From Komarekiella delphini-convector SJRDD-AB1 (GTDB taxonomy: Bacteria; Cyanobacteriota; Cyanobacteriia; Cyanobacteriales; Nostocaceae), in the NCBI RefSeq assembly GCF_014831675.1, contig NZ_VJXY01000002.1, positions 62,001 to 126,000 of the forward strand: a DNA stretch of 64,000 nt, in the 5' to 3' direction. Every line of letters begins with the position of its first letter. The first letter of the stretch is position 1. The notes beneath the pieces were generated by a model that was not told the origin of the DNA, ran no database searches, and was given only the letters and a program-made list of their open reading frames with translations. Below are positions 40,895-49,750 of the stretch, in pieces. The position numbers were made by a program, and so were the translations under genes.

Positions 40895-43800
40895 TCAAAT
40901 AAATTTTTTGGTAAATCCACGCAACCAAATTAATATCGGCTTCGCCCAATTCCCACCAAATAAATCGTGCAGCAGAGTATAAAAGCAGGGAATGATAAAC
41001 AGCGTCAGAACGGTTGCTAAAGACAAACCAGAAAACACTACCACGCCTAATGGTTGCAAAAATTCTGAGCCTTCGCCAATTCCCAACGCTAGGGGAAACA
41101 TACCTAAAACGGTAGTAATGGTGGTCATTAGCACTGGACGTAAGCGTTGAGGAGCAGCTTTTAGAATCGCTGTTTTCCGATCAACCTTTTCCTGTTCCAG
41201 AATTTGATTCGCCAATTCCACCATGATGATGGCGTTGTTGACCACAATACCTACCAACAATACTGCACCAACGATTACTGTTGCGCCAATGGCAGTTTTG
41301 GTAATGTAAAGCCCGAAAATACCCCCAGCTAGTGCTAGCGGGATGGTAAACATAATTACCAAGGGGTCAATCAGGGAATTGTATTGCACTGCCATCACCA
41401 CAAAGACTAAAAAGGCAGCTAATGCACCTAACAGCTGGAGAGAGTCTTGCAGTTGTTGATTAGATTCGGCTGCCGAACTGGGTAAGATGCTGATGCCTTC
41501 AGGCAAATCTATGCTTTCCAGTACTGTACTCACCTGTTCTAGAGCGCCACTAAGGCTAGCTCCCTCAGTCAAATTGCCAGCAATTAAGAAAACTTGACGT
41601 TGATTAATCCGTTGAACCTCTCCAGGAGCTTGCCCTTCAACAATTTTGGCAACATCGCTCAAGCGGACTTGGCGATTGTTGTCTACAAACAAAGGCAACC
41701 TCTCTAATTGAGAAGGTGTTTGCACCGATGTTTCATTCAACTGCACTCGCACATCTACTAAACGGTTGCCGCGTTGTAGCTGAGTTGGTGTACTACCTTC
41801 GAGTGCGGTTTGAATTGTTTGCCCAATATCTGTAGTAGTTAAGCCCAAAGCAGAAACCCGCTCCCAGTCAGGACGAATCTGAATTTCTGGTTGGCGATCG
41901 TCTGCATCGGGACGGAATCTCGCTTGGGTGACTTGTTCTTCTAAGGCTGCTAGTACCTGACGGCCTGCTTGTTGTAAAATATTTGCGTCATTTCCCTGAA
42001 GAATTACATCAACATCAGCGCCACGTACTGGAGAGTTGCTGAGAATCAAACCCCGTACTTGACCGGGGGAAAGGCGTAGGCGAATTCCTGCTAAATTTAG
42101 CTTGTTAAACTCCTGGGTAACTCGTTCTACATAAGCTTCTACATCTGTACCCTGTTTTAGAGTAATAGTACTGGAGCCGCGTAGAGCATTCTCACTGGTA
42201 TTGCTCCCAAATAGAGCACCACCAGATGTTGAGAAAACATACTCTGTTTCTGGCTGTTTGCGGATTAGTTCATCCGTCGCAGCCATCACTTTTCGGTTAA
42301 TTTCTAAAGGTGTACCGGGCGGAAACTGAGCATTGAAGTTGGCTTGTCCAGTATTAATCCGGGGGAGGATTTCTTGGGGAATTTGCGGAGCCATCCACAA
42401 ACTACCACCACCAAAAAGGATAAGAGCGATCGCCACCGTTACTAACCGCCAACGCAATATCCCAGCTAAAAAACTGCCGTATCCCCTCGTAGAAGCCTCA
42501 AAGCGGTCATTAAACTTCCGCAACAGCCAAAATCGGCTCAAACGACTGGAAAATCGCCATGCCAACATCCTAGAGGCGAGCATGGGAACAACGGTAACAG
42601 CAATCAAAATTGAAGCCGCTACGGAAAAGGTAATGGTGAGAATTAACTCATTGAATAGTAGTGCGATAAAGCCACCGATGAGCAAAAACGGCAATACTGC
42701 CACCAAGTTCGTACTGGTGGAAGCAACTAAAGCTGATTCTACTTGCTGGCTACTTTGTTCCGCCTGAGAAATTAATTGCTGTGAATTCAAGCGGGTTTTG
42801 GTATCTTTGCCAGGAGTCATACCAGCACCCTCGGCAATATTCTCCAACATGACGATGGAGTTATCCACCACAATACCAACACCCAATGCCAAACCGCCCA
42901 AGCTGAAAACGTTGAGGGATAAACCAAATAGCCCCATGAAGATGATGGCGGCGAGGGTTGCTAAGGGAATGGCAAAGACGATGATAAAAGTTTGCCGCAG
43001 GGAACCAAGGAATAGAAGGACGGCGATCGCGGCTAGTGCTGTTCCGATTAACCCGGAACTGGTAACATTCGAGATGGAATTGCGGATAAACCGCGACTCA
43101 TCCAAGGTAGGTGTCAGAATTGTTCCTTCGGGAATTACACTAGATTGGCGGAGTTCTTCTATCCGTTTTTTCACACCCTCGACAACGTTGATAGTGTTAG
43201 CATCTGGCTGCTTTTGGATGCTGACTTTTACAGCTTGTTGCCCGTTAAGCAAGACGAACACTCTTTGTTGTTCTGAGCCATCAATGACCTCGGCAAAGTC
43301 CCGCAAATAGACGCGGCGATTGGGGACTGAGGGCTGGGTACTGGTGATTGGGGACTGGGAATTATTGGTGACTGAGGAGGAAGTAGGAGAAGTGGGGGAG
43401 GAGACTTCAAAAGAAAGATTGCTGATTTCATCGGCATTTTGGAAGCGCCCGACGGTACGAGTTAACGGTTCAGAATCTTGCCCCAAAATCCGGCCGCCAG
43501 AGATATCTACGTTGCGATCTCTGAGTTGATCTAGCACATCGGTCAAACCTACACCCAAAGCTTGTAAGCGATCTAGATCAATATTGACCCTAACTTCTTC
43601 TTGAACTCCGCCCGACACGTCTACCCCTGCTACTCCAGGTACAACACTCAGTTCACGGGCTAGTTCTTCTTCGGCAAAAACACGTAAATCAACGCCTTCT
43701 AAGGAAGGGGAAGTTAATGCCACTTCATAAACTGGTAACTGAGAAGGATCAACTTTGAATAAGCGCGGTTCTTCGATGGTGTCTGGTAAAGTGCTTCTAG

Positions 43801-44170
43801 CTCTGTTAAAGGCAGCTGTGGCATCATTTAAGGCTTGGTCAATGTTGCCTCCCGTTTGAAAGTACAGATCCAAATTCACCTGCCCTTCACGAGTTTGGGA
43901 AAAAATTTGGATCACGCCCTCGGTAGCGGCAAAGGCTTCTTCTAAAGGCCTTGTCACTTCATCAACTGCTACCTCTGGAGAAATTCCAGGTGCTTGTACC
44001 CGCACACCAATTCGGGGATAGGTGATTGATGGTAGCAAATCTACGGGTAATTTGAGGACAAAAAATACACCCAGAACTATCACTGCTAGGGTGAGCATGA
44101 GTGTGCCGATGTGTTGGCGAATTGATATGGCACTGATACTAAATCCGCCACCGTTCTTAACTTGCTGCAT
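40895..44170 (-). CDS. RND efflux transporter permease (HAE1/AcrB type)
   Basis: A 1091-residue inner-membrane pump. TM1 (GTLMLTLAVIVLGVFFVLKL) is followed by the first porter loop. The TM3-6 cluster contains GLALGVGIVVDNSIVMLENI with the proton-relay Asp; a second porter loop and the TM9-12 cluster follow (AGGIFGLYITKTAIGATVIV, VLLVGIVVNNAIIMVELANQ). It exports hydrophobic compounds by proton exchange with the adaptor encoded 112 bp upstream (44283-45842). The porter domain carries an extra Ser/Thr/Pro stretch (about residues 257-284) encoded by a heptanucleotide repeat. Confidence 0.93.
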   Translation of the reverse strand: MQQVKNGGGFSISAISIRQHIGTLMLTLAVIVLGVFFVLKLPVDLLPSITYPRIGVRVQAPGISPEVAVDEVTRPLEEAFAATEGVIQIFSQTREGQVNLDLYFQTGGNIDQALNDATAAFNRARSTLPDTIEEPRLFKVDPSQLPVYEVALTSPSLEGVDLRVFAEEELARELSVVPGVAGVDVSGGVQEEVRVNIDLDRLQALGVGLTDVLDQLRDRNVDISGGRILGQDSEPLTRTVGRFQNADEISNLSFEVSSPTSPTSSSVTNNSQSPITSTQPSVPNRRVYLRDFAEVIDGSEQQRVFVLLNGQQAVKVSIQKQPDANTINVVEGVKKRIEELRQSSVIPEGTILTPTLDESRFIRNSISNVTSSGLIGTALAAIAVLLFLGSLRQTFIIVFAIPLATLAAIIFMGLFGLSLNVFSLGGLALGVGIVVDNSIVMLENIAEGAGMTPGKDTKTRLNSQQLISQAEQSSQQVESALVASTSTNLVAVLPFLLIGGFIALLFNELILTITFSVAASILIAVTVVPMLASRMLAWRFSSRLSRFWLLRKFNDRFEASTRGYGSFLAGILRWRLVTVAIALILFGGGSLWMAPQIPQEILPRINTGQANFNAQFPPGTPLEINRKVMAATDELIRKQPETEYVFSTSGGALFGSNTSENALRGSSTITLKQGTDVEAYVERVTQEFNKLNLAGIRLRLSPGQVRGLILSNSPVRGADVDVILQGNDANILQQAGRQVLAALEEQVTQARFRPDADDRQPEIQIRPDWERVSALGLTTTDIGQTIQTALEGSTPTQLQRGNRLVDVRVQLNETSVQTPSQLERLPLFVDNNRQVRLSDVAKIVEGQAPGEVQRINQRQVFLIAGNLTEGASLSGALEQVSTVLESIDLPEGISILPSSAAESNQQLQDSLQLLGALAAFLVFVVMAVQYNSLIDPLVIMFTIPLALAGGIFGLYITKTAIGATVIVGAVLLVGIVVNNAIIMVELANQILEQEKVDRKTAILKAAPQRLRPVLMTTITTVLGMFPLALGIGEGSEFLQPLGVVVFSGLSLATVLTLFIIPCFYTLLHDLFGGNWAKPILIWLRGFTKKFI
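43319..43405. repeat. Heptanucleotide array inside the RND pump gene
   Basis: On the coding strand: TTCCCAG, TCCCCAA, TCACCAG, TACCCAG, CCCTCAG, TCCCCAA, preceded by a TCCTCCCCC/TTCTCC tract. It is in frame and encodes the low-complexity SSPTSPTSSSVTNNSQSPIT segment and the following STQPSVPN. This type of array is normally found between genes in these genomes. Confidence 0.7.
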
Positions 44171-44282
44171 TACTGTCGCTGTGCTCCAATTAAAAATGCC
44201 AAATTACAGAAGTTCTCTAGGTCAAAAGCCGACTCTCAAACTTCTCTCAAAATTCAAAAAGAATTTTTAATCTTGCAATTTT

Positions 44283-45842
44283 TTATTGTGAATTACCTTT
44301 CGGTACAGACTCCGCTGTTTCAGAAATAATCGATAAACGTACAGCGGCTCCATCTTTTAAAGGTTGACCACTGCGAACTACATAGCGTTCTCCCGGCTGC
44401 AAACCAGATAAAATTTCTACTTTGCCATCACCTCTGTTTCCTAAAGTGACAGCACGCGCCGCCACTTTTGTCTGGCCTTCTGTGTCTGTCACCACAAATA
44501 ATGTCCCTGTACGCTTTTCTGCCGCTGTGGCATTGGGTGTATTGGATGTGGGAGAGGACTGCTCTACATTTGTTTGTGTTTCCCCTGTATTCTTGGTCTT
44601 TTTGTTACCTGCTTCTTTCTGAATAGCTGCTTGCGACACTACTACTCGCGGTGGTGTCTGGTTTTCAAAGTTGACCCGCGCCAGTAGTCCGCTGCCAATT
44701 TTTCCATCATTGTTGGGAATCACTACTTCTACGGGTATCAAGCGAGCTGTAGCATCCGCAGCGGGGGAAATCCGCGTAACTCTGCCCATTAATGTTTGAT
44801 TAGGGTAGGCATCTAAACGGACTTGCACAGATTGCCCAACCTGAATTTGTGCCAGTTCTAATTCGGAGATTTGAACGACGACTTTGACGCGATTAAAGTC
44901 GCCAATTTTCAAGACTTCACTACCTGCTTGCAGAAGATTACCCGGTTCTGTCACCTTTTCTGTGACTACACCGTTGATGGGGGATGTTAACCGAGCATAA
45001 GATCTACGTTCTTTTGTTTGAGCAACCAATGCTTGTTGAGCAACTACTCTGCCTTGGGCAGCTGCGACAGCTTGCTGTTCTGTACGGACTTGCTCTTGAG
45101 CTGCTCGTAGTGCTTGGGCAGCTGTTTGTGCTTCTGTACGTGCTTGTTGAGCAGTTTGTTCGGCGATCGCACCTGCTTTGAATAATTTCTGTTGCCGTTC
45201 TGAGTCTGCTTGAGCTTGGACGACTTGTAGCCGTGCCCGTTCTACTTCAGCACGAGCATTACTGACTTGATTTGTAACTCTGGCTACTTCTGATTTGAGG
45301 GCTGCTAGTTCTGCTTCTGCTTGCTTTAATTCTGTCAACAGGATGGCATCATCTAACTGTCCAACGTTTTGCCCTTGCTTAACTGTATCGCCTACATCTA
45401 GGTTCAAAGCCAATAGTCTGGCTTCTACTTGCGATCGCAGTGACACAATGCGGAATGGTGTGGTATTTCCTGTATACTCTGGTTGTTTTTCTAGCACCTC
45501 AGTTCGAGCGATCGCTACATCCACAGGTGTTGCACCGCCACTACGCTCACCACCAGGATTCTGGGATTGTGCTCCGGCTGATTCTTTGGGTAGCGCTCCG
45601 CAACTTGCTGTCAATACTCCTATACCCAGCAAACAGGGAATCAATAAGATAGATGCCAAATTCGAAGATACAGAAACAAAGAAATACTGGAACCTAGGTA
45701 AAGTGTTAAAACTACTATTTACGTCTGCAACAGCCGCGTCAGTTTTCGCAGCTAAATCTAACTGGGTATTAATTACCTGGTTAGCCGCCGCTGAAGCTGA
45801 TGTTTTCGCCTGCTTGTGCGGCTTATTTCCATCCAAAATCAT
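44283..45842 (-). CDS. RND efflux periplasmic adaptor (HlyD/AcrA family)
   Basis: A 519-residue lipoprotein-type adaptor. A hydrophobic segment ends in TASC (Cys about 82), preceded by an unusually long N-terminus (about 60 residues) that could be non-native or reflect a later true start. Then come the barrel-sandwich/lipoyl part (VEARLLALNLDVGDTVKQGQ), a long coiled coil (about 165-280, many Ala/Gln/Glu), TSPINGVVTEKVTEPGNLLQ, and the beta-barrel domain (VQVRLDAYPNQTLMGRVTRI). It links the pump to an outer-membrane channel. It precedes the permease gene in the same operon. Confidence 0.88.
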   Translation of the reverse strand: MILDGNKPHKQAKTSASAAANQVINTQLDLAAKTDAAVADVNSSFNTLPRFQYFFVSVSSNLASILLIPCLLGIGVLTASCGALPKESAGAQSQNPGGERSGGATPVDVAIARTEVLEKQPEYTGNTTPFRIVSLRSQVEARLLALNLDVGDTVKQGQNVGQLDDAILLTELKQAEAELAALKSEVARVTNQVSNARAEVERARLQVVQAQADSERQQKLFKAGAIAEQTAQQARTEAQTAAQALRAAQEQVRTEQQAVAAAQGRVVAQQALVAQTKERRSYARLTSPINGVVTEKVTEPGNLLQAGSEVLKIGDFNRVKVVVQISELELAQIQVGQSVQVRLDAYPNQTLMGRVTRISPAADATARLIPVEVVIPNNDGKIGSGLLARVNFENQTPPRVVVSQAAIQKEAGNKKTKNTGETQTNVEQSSPTSNTPNATAAEKRTGTLFVVTDTEGQTKVAARAVTLGNRGDGKVEILSGLQPGERYVVRSGQPLKDGAAVRLSIISETAESVPKGNSQ

Positions 45843-45856
45843 TTACTTTTCTCCTA

Positions 45857-45910
45857 TTGGGGAGTTTCTGGGTTATACAGCCGTTGGGGAGTTTCTGGGT
45901 TATACAGCCG
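45857..45910. repeat. Perfect 27-bp tandem duplication upstream of the efflux operon
   Basis: The unit beginning TTGGGGAGTTTCTGGGTTAT and ending ACAGCCG occurs at 45857-45883 and 45884-45910 with no difference. It begins 15 bp upstream of the adaptor start codon, so it lies in the leader or promoter of the efflux operon. Confidence 0.85.
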
Positions 45911-46452
45911 TGTATTACCAAGTAATTCTGAGCAAGCAATTTTAAAAGATACAATTAATGGAAAACAAAAGTTCCACGATTATATCTCCTAAATTTTCTG
46001 TACCAGAAATTACTATTTTCTTAAAACTCAAAAAAATCTCACTACTGTAGTGCTTACGCGGAGGTAAACAATCTTCTTGCAGACGTTGTAATTATTAACT
46101 TAGTATAAATATCTTTTACTTTTTTGACATCTACCCCTAGGAGAAGACCTGTAATACCTAAAGATATGGGACTTTTTTGTCCTCGCTTTTAATACAAGTA
46201 GTATCAAATAGTTATATTTATTTTTAGATACTCATATTTATCATAGCAAAAAGACTAGTAATTTTCGTTGCTAAAGTAATATATTAAGAATATTAAAGAT
46301 AAATTGCTTTTTGAACGCCATAATGTGAATGAATGCAGTTTTTTCTTCGACCCCTTGCATATATGGCAAAGAACAGGCTGATATGTTTCACAGCAACTAG
46401 AGCAATTAACTTTTGCCAGAATTCTATTTACTTTAGGTGAGGAAAGTGACCA
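45911..46452. other. Divergent promoter region of the efflux operon and the lyase gene
   Basis: About 540 bp of AT-rich noncoding DNA. No repeat, hairpin or further gene was recognised apart from the tandem duplication at its left border. Confidence 0.4.
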
Positions 46453-46995
46453 GTGACATTACCACTACAAATTGCACAAACCGCTGAGCGAGCGCCGATT
46501 GCGGAATTTTTCCAAGAATCAGCAGGTAAATGGCGCTCGGAACGGCGCTACTACACATTACCGGAAGGAGAAACCAAAGAGATGGAGAGTATAATCACCA
46601 TCCGGTTTTTGGAACAAGGATGTCATGAATTGCAACAGCTTGCTCAGATGCACGATTTAGCCGATTCAGTAAGTTTGCAATGTGGTGCAGAAGTTATCTG
46701 GGAAAGTACAGACTTGCTCAAAGCAAGGAAGGAGTCGAAAGGTTGTACACTGTTTGGTGCTCTGGGAAGTATTTTATATCGCGATCGCGGTTTTGCCACA
46801 TCCAAACCAGTCACAGCTAAATATTATTTCTCCAACCCCAAAACTCTATGTTTGCGAACTGAGTACAACGGTTCAGTATTTGAGGAAGAGTTAAAATTAG
46901 TTGGCAGCAAATACCGGACTAGACAAACTATAATCTCTCGTGCTGGTGAGCAGTTGATGATTGGGCAGTATTTAGAAAAGAGAATTGAGATTTAA
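46453..46995 (+). CDS. Phycobiliprotein chromophore lyase, CpcS/CpeS family
   Basis: A 180-residue lipocalin-like protein that attaches bilin to a conserved Cys of phycobiliproteins. Family traits: AEFFQESAGKWRSERRYYTL (W/R-rich opening), ESIITIRFLE, GSILYRDRGFATSKPVTAKY and FSNPKTLCLRTEYNGSVFEE. Members are 170-200 residues. The start codon is GTG (46453) with GAGGAAAG (46439-46446) upstream. Which phycobiliprotein subunit it serves cannot be told without comparison. No other phycobilisome gene is nearby. Confidence 0.85.
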   Translation: MTLPLQIAQTAERAPIAEFFQESAGKWRSERRYYTLPEGETKEMESIITIRFLEQGCHELQQLAQMHDLADSVSLQCGAEVIWESTDLLKARKESKGCTLFGALGSILYRDRGFATSKPVTAKYYFSNPKTLCLRTEYNGSVFEEELKLVGSKYRTRQTIISRAGEQLMIGQYLEKRIEI

Positions 46996-47111
46996 GACAC
47001 AGGAAAAAGGCAAAAGAAGAATTCAGAATTCAAAAATAGGAATTCTTCCTCAGCCTAATTTATAAGTAAGGACAAAACTCAAGGTACTTACCTAGAGAAA
47101 ATTACAAGGCT

Positions 47112-47687
47112 TTAAGCGCTTGCAGAAGAATCTGATTGCTTCAAGAAAGAACGCGCATTTAGCGACAGCATCACGCGTGAAACACCTGTGAACAGAACGC
47201 TGACACCTACTAGTGTGCCAAGAATCCAGGGTGCATTGAAGGGCCATTGAAACCAAATCATTGCGCCCAACACTAGAGTAATGATGCCATCACCAAGTAC
47301 CCAAGTCCAGTTTTGTTGCGGACGCAACCGGAATGCCAGGATCAGCTCAAATATACCTTCAGTCAGCAAAAAGCTACTTAATAACAGAGTCAGCGTTAGG
47401 ATACCTGTTTTGGGGTAAACAAACAGCATTACACCTGTTGCAATATAAAGTCCGCTCAATAAAAGCTTCCAAACGAAACCTCCGCGATCGCGCGTTTGAG
47501 TAGCGTAAACTAGTTTGGCAAATCCTGAAGAGATCAGAATTATAGCAAACCAAGTCTCAGCAAAAATCGTTGAAATAGTAGGTATTGCGATCGCAATAAT
47601 CCCAAAAATAATCAGGATAACGCCAGTTACTAGCGATCCATTAATATTTTTTTTGATGTTAACGTCATCGGAAACATTAGTTGTCAT
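47112..47687 (-). CDS. HdeD family membrane protein (DUF308)
   Basis: A 191-residue protein with six transmembrane helices arranged as three DUF308 repeats (ILIIFGIIAIAIPTIST, LYIATGVMLFVYPKTGILTL, WTWVLGDGIITLVLGAMIWF). The IATGxMLFVYP-like and VLGAMIWFQWP turns are typical. HdeD is associated with acid resistance in enteric bacteria; in cyanobacteria it is mostly annotated from stress-induced loci. No operon partner is seen. Confidence 0.85.
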   Translation of the reverse strand: MTTNVSDDVNIKKNINGSLVTGVILIIFGIIAIAIPTISTIFAETWFAIILISSGFAKLVYATQTRDRGGFVWKLLLSGLYIATGVMLFVYPKTGILTLTLLLSSFLLTEGIFELILAFRLRPQQNWTWVLGDGIITLVLGAMIWFQWPFNAPWILGTLVGVSVLFTGVSRVMLSLNARSFLKQSDSSASA

Positions 47688-47906
47688 ACAAATTTTTCCC
47701 TATGCTTAAATGAACTCTACAATTAGGCTAGAGAATTTATTAAAAAGAAGATACAACCCTAAGATATACGCCGTATAACAACTTTTACTAGGTGGTTTTA
47801 AAAAACAGTAGAAGTTAATTAGTAGAAATACTTCATAAGACAGATAATTATCAGCTCCACTGGCGATGAAAAAAAGAGAGTGAAGAGTTAGTTGATCGCC
47901 AGCAAT

Positions 47907-48470
47907 TTATACCTGTAACTCAAACCCAGGTAAAACTTCCTCCCCAACGAGTAGTGCTGGTATCGCAACTACCTCTACAGGCTGTCCTGGTAGGTAAATT
48001 TCTACCTGTTTATCTTGAGGATTGATTAGCCAACCCAAACGCAAACCATTTTCTAGATACTCCTGCATTTTGTCTTGCAGAGGTTTTAGGCGGTCAGTTT
48101 CCGAGCGGAGTTCAATTACAAAGTCAGGCGTTAGTGGCGGGAATTTTTTACGTTCCTCAGTAGTCAGCGCTTCCCATCGCTCCAATTTTACCCAAGCAGC
48201 ATCGGGAGAACGATTTGCTCCATTCGGCAGCTTAAATATAGTAGAGGAGCTAAAAACCTTTCCCAATTTAGTTTGGCGATTCCAATTATTCAAGTCGGTA
48301 ATGAAGTCTGCTTCCTGAGTTCCGCTTTCTCCTCCCACAGGTGGCACAATAATTACTTCTCCTGTTGCACTCAGTTCTAGATTTAAATCCCGATTTGCCA
48401 TGCAGAGTTGATAAAACTGCTCATCTGTAAGGTGAATTATTGGCTCTAGGTTTAGGATAACTGTATTCAT
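47907..48470 (-). CDS. Uma2 family endonuclease-like protein (DUF820)
   Basis: A 187-residue protein with the usual Uma2 features: EPIIHLTDEQFYQLCMANRD at the start, LELSATGEVIIVPPVGGES, the acidic RSPDAAWVKLERWEALTTEE, and the core PPLTPDFVIELRSETDRLKP followed by KMQEYLENGLRLGWLINP. It has the full PD-(D/E)XK-like pattern, so it is probably intact. This is the second Uma2 gene in the window and belongs to a different subgroup from the one at 31850. Confidence 0.87.
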   Translation of the reverse strand: MNTVILNLEPIIHLTDEQFYQLCMANRDLNLELSATGEVIIVPPVGGESGTQEADFITDLNNWNRQTKLGKVFSSSTIFKLPNGANRSPDAAWVKLERWEALTTEERKKFPPLTPDFVIELRSETDRLKPLQDKMQEYLENGLRLGWLINPQDKQVEIYLPGQPVEVVAIPALLVGEEVLPGFELQV

Positions 48471-48758
48471 TAAAGTGCTCCTTTTTCATTCAAAGCCGCG
48501 ATCCTTTCACTACGCTTTTTTGGATTGAGGTTAATCACCTGTCTACTAATAAATATCTGGACTCCACTTCTCCATAAAACGGTCTGAATTGTTAAGGTAA
48601 ATCCGAATAGTCTTTACAACTCATGTACATCTTTTCAGGATAGGAAATAATAATTTCATAAAAATTGACAAACATCTAAAATGGACGTTCGACATTTTAC
48701 GGTATTCCCAAGAAAGCTTTAAGAGCAGTTTTATACCTATTCTTCAACCGCTTGGAGA

Positions 48759-49088
48759 CTAAACGCCTTGCTGGATCTGTGTAAGAACAGCCATGGAACA
48801 AGATCCTTTCGGAATTGGGCTACTAATGCTTATCAACCCAGCTAGTTCAGTAGCATCCATTTCACGAGCAAATTGATAAGCTATTACCGACTCACGAATT
48901 ATAAAGCTTGGTACATCCAAACCTGGTAGGAGAACACAGGCAGTTTCAGAATTAGGTCTACGGGTAGTGATATTAACGAATAGATAGTCTTTTCCAGAAG
49001 TTTGTGCTATTGCGATGTAGAGGTGTTGACTGTTAGGAGGCGTATCCAGCAAAAATGCATCTCCCAAATTAATGGTGATGCTAGCCAT
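48759..49088 (-). CDS. Small protein paired with a Panacea-domain protein (putative toxin)
   Basis: A 109-residue protein. It opens with NLGDAFLLDTPPNSQHLYIA followed by alternating hydrophobic strands (IAQTSGKDYLFVNITTRRPN, TACVLLPGLDVPSFIIRESV), a layout that resembles the small beta-barrel of PemK/MazF-type proteins. That similarity is a guess from pattern, not an established homology. Its start overlaps the end of the Panacea gene by 8 bp, so the two are translationally coupled. This makes a toxin-antitoxin role plausible. There is no signal peptide or membrane segment. Confidence 0.65.
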   Translation of the reverse strand: MASITINLGDAFLLDTPPNSQHLYIAIAQTSGKDYLFVNITTRRPNSETACVLLPGLDVPSFIIRESVIAYQFAREMDATELAGLISISSPIPKGSCSMAVLTQIQQGV

Positions 49089-49638
49089 TCAAAACCCTAT
49101 CTAGATATGCTTCTCGAATGGCTTCTTGCTGAATTTCCTCGATTTCCTCGTCACTCTTGCCCACATTTTTGAGAATATCCTCTACCAAAATCGGAATGGC
49201 ACAGCCATGAGGGTTTTTCCACTCTGGAAGGTCATGAGTCCACTCAGCAACATCAAAAGGGTCAAGATGCCCAAAAGCTTGATAAACTTGCTGAATGATT
49301 TCCTCTTCTTCTTCACAAAGGTCTTCATCTCCTGGATCATGCAATAAGGAAACATGATTTTCATTACGAGGAGAAATGAACTTAGACCATAGAGGTAAAG
49401 CGTCATCAACGGGCTTCCCCTTTATCATGTCATAAACGCCGCTGAGGACAGGGCCGTAATCCATCGACACATAATGATCACCAGTAATCGGTTGTTCCAT
49501 GCGTTTCAATGCAACCCGGTCAGCGATGTAAAGCATTTTAAGCAAGCCTAGATACTTCATAGGCTTACCATGCAGCTTTAAAAGTACGGCTGCGGCTTCA
49601 ACAGCTTTCTCTGGATGAAACCGAAACTGGATTGGCAT
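49081..49638 (-). CDS. Panacea (DUF4065/SocA-like) domain protein, putative antitoxin
   Basis: A 185-residue protein. The Panacea pattern is clear: LKLHGKPMKYLGLLKMLYIA, DRVALKRMEQPITGDHYVSM, DYGPVLSGVYDMIKGK, and a helical C-terminal part (IIQQVYQAFGHLDPFDVAEW, THDLPEWKNP). Panacea domains are known as promiscuous antitoxins that neutralise unrelated toxins encoded next to them. The neighbouring 109-residue gene overlaps it by 8 bp. In this case the antitoxin gene comes first. The flv1 gene lies 112 bp upstream in the same direction. Confidence 0.85.
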   Translation of the reverse strand: MPIQFRFHPEKAVEAAAVLLKLHGKPMKYLGLLKMLYIADRVALKRMEQPITGDHYVSMDYGPVLSGVYDMIKGKPVDDALPLWSKFISPRNENHVSLLHDPGDEDLCEEEEEIIQQVYQAFGHLDPFDVAEWTHDLPEWKNPHGCAIPILVEDILKNVGKSDEEIEEIQQEAIREAYLDRVLNG

Positions 49639-49750
49639 AAGAATTCTGAAACGACTGCTTCACACTAGTACAAAATTATTCTAAACCCTCATCTGGATAA
49701 CATTTTATAGAAGAACGCCGTAAAAAATTGCTAGAACAAGTCCAAGAGGC

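Noticed and set aside
42333-43310. Two plus-strand open frames of 144 and 170 codons
   Set aside because: Both are mirror frames of the RND permease, which is strongly supported on the other strand.
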